Below are positions 60,453 through 64,000 of a stretch of DNA of 64,000 bases, one piece after another. The translations under genes were made by a program, and so were the position numbers. Position 1 is the first letter of the stretch, and every line of letters begins with the position of its first letter. This DNA comes from Calcarisporiella thermophila CBS 279.70 (taxonomy: Eukaryota; Calcarisporiellomycota), in NCBI RefSeq assembly GCF_041956535.1, contig NW_027192207.1, positions 591,374 to 655,373 on the forward strand. The letters run 5' to 3'. The notes under the pieces are model-generated. The model was not told the DNA's origin. It made no database searches and saw only the letters and a list, made by a program, of their open reading frames with translations.

Positions 60453-61793
60453 CTTAATCCGAGGGATGCGAAAATGCAAGGAAGAGAAAAAAATGTATAA
60501 AGAAATTGCGAGATAATAACTATAAAATCTTATTGCGGAATTGCCGATTTAATTTCAGATGGATGTGATAGAATTCAGCTGGCCATTTTCTCACATAATT
60601 TTACATCCTGCTTAACTCGCGAGGTTGTAATTCAACAGCAAATCAGAAGAACATTTTATTCCATTTATTCCATTGGTAACAAAATTATAACCCACAAAGC
60701 TCATTTATGTGCTATATATACTGTTTTATAGAGACTCAATGTAATGTCAGATAGTAGTCTTGCAGAATTAAAAACATCTATTAAAATTCTAGATCTATAT
60801 TCAATTTGCCTTAATGCAAACCAGCCAGATATTATTGGAGCATGTTGATAAGCGATATATAATAGCTTGAAAAATGCAATGGATAAAGTGTGTTAACGTT
60901 ACATTGAGGAATACAATATTTTAATCACCTAGTTGATAATATTTGTATTTTTTTGTACGTATGCATATTTTTAGAGGTAATCTATTGACCTTAATCTACA
61001 GTTTATTATGCTAAATGTGCAAAAGTCCAAGACGTAAGATTTTGCCCTAACATTCACCACTGTTAACCAGTGTTTGTATTATGATTGCACTATGTCAGTA
61101 TTAGTAGAAATATGCATATACCTCAGTTAATAAATACTGATTATCAACCGGTTGTTTTGCCATTTCAAGGCTAATTATAGTAGATTAAATGAGCAATGAA
61201 AAGCTTCACAATCAATGGTTCTTGTTATGGATCAATAAATATTTTCCTATATTGATATTTCAAATCAAAAAAATTATACGAAAATTTAAATAAATTGATT
61301 AATAATTTTAATAATAAAAAATTTTAATAAATTTGAAAAATTTTTAATTCTTTCATTTTCTCCTATTTTTTAATTTTTTCAATAGTTATTGGTCAAAATT
61401 GAAATTTTTTTTGCATTTTCCCACAAAACTACTCAAAAGCTACAAGTTTCTCTTTTCATAAGAGTTGAGGTAATATTGCTGCGAAGCTTTGATATTAGTC
61501 AGATTTTGTATATATATTCAAGCATAGTGTATAATAAGCAAAATAGAAATATTAACAGTGTATTGAGCAATCGAGAAATCAAAGTCAGATCGTCCCTACC
61601 TCTCTTAAATTACTCCAATTTCATTTTATAAGTTACCTCGATTTACTAAAGATATTCACATATTTATGTGGACGCAAGAAAGCAGAAACAAAGCATTATG
61701 CAAAAAAACTTTTGTAACCTAACATCATTCTTTTCGAATTTACAAATTTTCGATTGATTTGTATTTTGTTTACTGTATATAGTCGACATTCTG
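60453..61793. other. Long AT-rich divergent intergenic region
   Basis: Between the starts of UBE2W and aprataxin genes. Very AT-rich, particularly 61260-61400 (runs of A/T and AATTTTTAA-like stretches). Scattered short frames only. This is the longest gene-free stretch in the AT-rich half; no RNA gene recognised. Confidence 0.55.
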
Positions 61794-62750
61794 ATGGCTT
61801 CTCCTGGACGTCGTATCAGAACAAAGTCAAATGAGAGTGATAAAAAACCATTGGATGTGAGATATAACAAATGGGATTCTGCCCTCCGAATATATTGCAA
61901 GGATCCGGAGTCCCATCCTGACATTGTAATTTTTCATGATGAGCTTTGTGTGGCAATACGTGATAAATACCCAAAGGTGATTAGAATTTATAATTGACTT
62001 CATAAGATTATTAAGTATACCCAAATACAGGCGAGACACCATTATCTTGTAATGCCACGAAGATTTATAGATTTTTTAACTGATCTCCGTTCTGAGGATG
62101 TTGGATTGATTAGACATCTACAAGAAATAGGGAAAATGATAATTAGGAAAATTATGTAACTTAATTTTTAGTTTTAACAATATTTACTTATCCCTTTTAC
62201 GCCTTTTTTTTTGGGTTAATAGTGAGCATCCAGAGCACGAATTTCGTATGGGTTTCCATGCTGTGGCCAGTATGAAGTACTAGGCATATTATTTTTATTT
62301 TCATAGCCGAGGCTAAAAGGCTATTGTACTTTCAGACAGGTGCACATGCATCTGATATCACAAGATATGTGTTCTCCGTCGCTTAAAAATAAGATACACT
62401 GGAATTCGTTTACCACCGACTTCTTCAGAGTTAGAATACTTTTCAGGAGTGCATGTATAGTTAATTCATTAATTAAGCATTTAACTTAATAGAATGTCGA
62501 CGATGTAATTCACGAGTTAAAAGAAAATGGCTCACTTCAAGTATGTAATTTAATCCCGCCAATATTTGAAATGATTATATGCTCGTTTCTGTAGACTAAA
62601 TGGAATATTTCTAATTGGATAATATAGTTTGACAGAAGCTATTACGAGTCGCTCCTCAAGAGGCCTCTAAAGTGCCATCGTTGTGATGAAATGCCAGCAA
62701 ATATCCCCGCTCTCAAACGTCACCTAGAATGCCACGAGAGTAATAGGTAA
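61794..62750 (+). CDS. HNT3: Aprataxin-type DNA deadenylase (Hnt3)
   Basis: Removes AMP from 5' ends of abortive DNA ligation intermediates. Exons start at [17 protein letters not shown] (61794), with no N-terminal FHA domain, as in fungal Hnt3. Core: [58 protein letters not shown], the HIT motif VHMHLIS, then [18 protein letters not shown]. The C-terminal zinc finger is CHRC...LKRHLECH. Intron phases agree throughout. The first His of the usual HxHxH is Gln here (KQVHMH). Stop at 62748, directly after a possible donor (AGGTAAAA), so a further exon cannot be excluded. Confidence 0.9.
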
Positions 62751-62943
62751 AAAATATTGAAGAGGCTGAACAAAATTAATAATTTTTTCGTGGCAACTCC
62801 GATTCTCTGTAAAAAACAAAGGATTTATTCAATATAAGCATCATATCTCTTTTATATATCGAGACCAATTAAGAGGAATAACTGAAAGCAAGTCTACAAA
62901 AGATCCTTTTTTTTTGTGCTTTTAAAGCCTTTTTTTTGCCCAG

Positions 62944-64000
62944 ATGAGCCATTCCTTTGCTCCTCCCAATATCTCAAACAGATGTTTACGGGGATTGGCG
63001 CATGATTTGAGTCAATTATGGAATAATCCACAAGATGCGGATGTGGAATTTATTGTCGGTGGAAAAAATGCTGGCGTTCAAGGTGATGAGATTTGTACAT
63101 TCTATGCACATCGTGTGATTCTCCGTTGTCGCTCCGACTATTTCAATAAGGCATTTTCTCGTGAGTGGGGTAGAGACAATAATGGCAAACTAGTATTTGA
63201 AAAACCTAATATATCCCCGGAAGCGTTCTCGCTTGTACTTCGCTTTATATATACTGGATGGGTGGATCTTTCTATCGCGTCCGAATCCGACTGTTGGACA
63301 TGGGAAAAAGAGGAAGTTAGGCCCAGATGGAAGGACGAAATTGATTTAGAGCCTGAGCATACTCTTGTTGGTAAAACACTAGTTGATGTGCTAGTCGCAG
63401 CAGACGAAATGCTTGTGCACGATTTGACTGATATAGTTCAACGCAGGCTTATTAGCCAACATACTACGTATATTGAGAACAACGCAGCTTCTTTGCTTTT
63501 ACTTTCGGACCGACACTCATTTAATATTCTCAAGCAGTATTGCATTGAAATTGTGTGTAAAGATCCTTACCCTACTTTTTTTTCCGAGGCTATAGCGGAA
63601 TTTGATGCTGATCTACTACTTCATTTTCTACGGTCTAATGAACTAAGAATGAAAGAGGCTGATGTATGGGATGCGGTACTTGACTGGGCATTACGACGAT
63701 GTGGACTTGAACTGGATAAAGCTGCAAGTGCTGCATCAGACTGGCCCACAGATAATTTGGTAGCAATCCGAGCATGCCTGGAACCTCTGCTACCACATAT
63801 ACGCTTTTTTCAAATGACTCCGAGCGACTACGCGAAGCGAGTTAAGAGGCTAAAGATAGTTCCTCCGAAAGTGGAGCGCGAAATCTTACGATATTACAAT
63901 GAGAAGAACTATATTCCTACGTTATATCATCCGTATTTTTTTTTGGCTTCGAGAGAAACACATCATTTCTCATCGCGGATTATTACTGAAAAGCATCGAC
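62944..64000 (+). CDS. BTB-BACK-TLDc domain protein, partial at the window end
   Basis: An intronless open frame of 352 codons runs off the window. Residues about 15-110 form a BTB/POZ domain (DADVEFIVGG, FYAHRVILRCRSDYFNKAFSRE, ISPEAFSLVLRFIYTGWVDL); an insert rich in Trp/Glu follows; then LVDVLVAADEMLVHDL and a BACK-like helical region (LLLLSDRHSFNILKQYC, DVWDAVLDWALRR). The visible end SSRIITEKHR looks like the start of a TLDc domain. Proteins with this order, with the same phrasing, are abundant in Rhizophagus and relatives. A Cullin-3 adaptor role is plausible from the BTB/BACK pair but unproven. Start ATG at 62944. Confidence 0.8.
   Translation, partial: MSHSFAPPNISNRCLRGLAHDLSQLWNNPQDADVEFIVGGKNAGVQGDEICTFYAHRVILRCRSDYFNKAFSREWGRDNNGKLVFEKPNISPEAFSLVLRFIYTGWVDLSIASESDCWTWEKEEVRPRWKDEIDLEPEHTLVGKTLVDVLVAADEMLVHDLTDIVQRRLISQHTTYIENNAASLLLLSDRHSFNILKQYCIEIVCKDPYPTFFSEAIAEFDADLLLHFLRSNELRMKEADVWDAVLDWALRRCGLELDKAASAASDWPTDNLVAIRACLEPLLPHIRFFQMTPSDYAKRVKRLKIVPPKVEREILRYYNEKNYIPTLYHPYFFLASRETHHFSSRIITEKHR

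Noticed and set aside
60453-61793. Search for a gene, mobile element or array in the long AT-rich spacer
   Set aside because: Only short frames with no splice continuity; no repeats with regular spacing; no terminal inverted repeats seen.

Overview
The window is nuclear DNA from a fungus: 29 protein-coding genes on both strands, almost all cut by many very short (about 40-120 nt) GT-AG introns. Fungal identity rests on a GPI-anchored chitin deacetylase, a Kre9/Knh1-type cell-wall protein, an Opi3-type phospholipid methyltransferase and an Osh6/7-type lipid-transfer protein. Several genes are unusual for, or absent from, familiar ascomycete yeasts (RADX-like, UBE2W-like, ZNF277-like, GDP-fucose transporter, MOCS2A-like, a degenerate GTPase fused to a RasGEF, and a BTB-BACK-TLDc protein of the sort greatly expanded in arbuscular mycorrhizal fungi). 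This points to an early-diverging lineage, most likely Mucoromycota/Glomeromycotina-like; that placement is inference from gene content only.

Layout. 0-8.3 kb: U1-70K (-), ERV1 (+), a Cep57-type coiled-coil protein (+), PUS1 (-). 8.5-18.3 kb: chitin deacetylase (-), a gene-poor GC-rich stretch, OPI3/PEMT (+), UPF0390/L10K (-), a small mitochondrial protein (-), OSH6-like (+), a Kre9-like GPI protein (-). 18.8-30.2 kb: eIF4G (-), ATP synthase OSCP (+), GDP-fucose transporter (-), Ran (+), a two-finger C2H2 protein (-), ribosomal protein eS24 (-). 30.4-43.6 kb: an LRR surface protein with one repeat per exon (-), GTPase-RasGEF (-), UBA2 (-), SEC6 (-), MOCS2A (+), ribosomal protein uL5/L11 (+). 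43.7-64 kb: group II PLP decarboxylase (+), exportin-5/Msn5 (+), ZNF277 (-), RADX-like (+), RIO2 (-), UBE2W (-), aprataxin (+), BTB-BACK-TLDc (+, runs off the end).

Most genes are housekeeping (splicing, translation, ribosome assembly, nuclear transport, ubiquitin/SUMO, secretion, DNA repair) and do not form one pathway. Functional links that can be drawn: Ran and the exportin share the nuclear transport cycle; RADX-like and aprataxin both serve genome maintenance; chitin deacetylase, Kre9-like, fucose transporter and SEC6 all bear on the cell surface. No rRNA, convincing tRNA, CRISPR array, transposon or viral sequence was recognised. Base composition drifts from relatively GC-rich on the left (peak about 8.6-10.7 kb) to strongly AT-rich on the right.

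The most noteworthy items are the RADX-like OB-fold protein, an 8-nt microexon in the E2 gene, the repeat-per-exon LRR gene, the degenerate GTPase-RasGEF fusion, and the two ribosomal protein genes whose first coding exon is only the ATG. Gene models were spliced by eye from reading-frame continuity and family similarity recalled from memory; no alignment was run.
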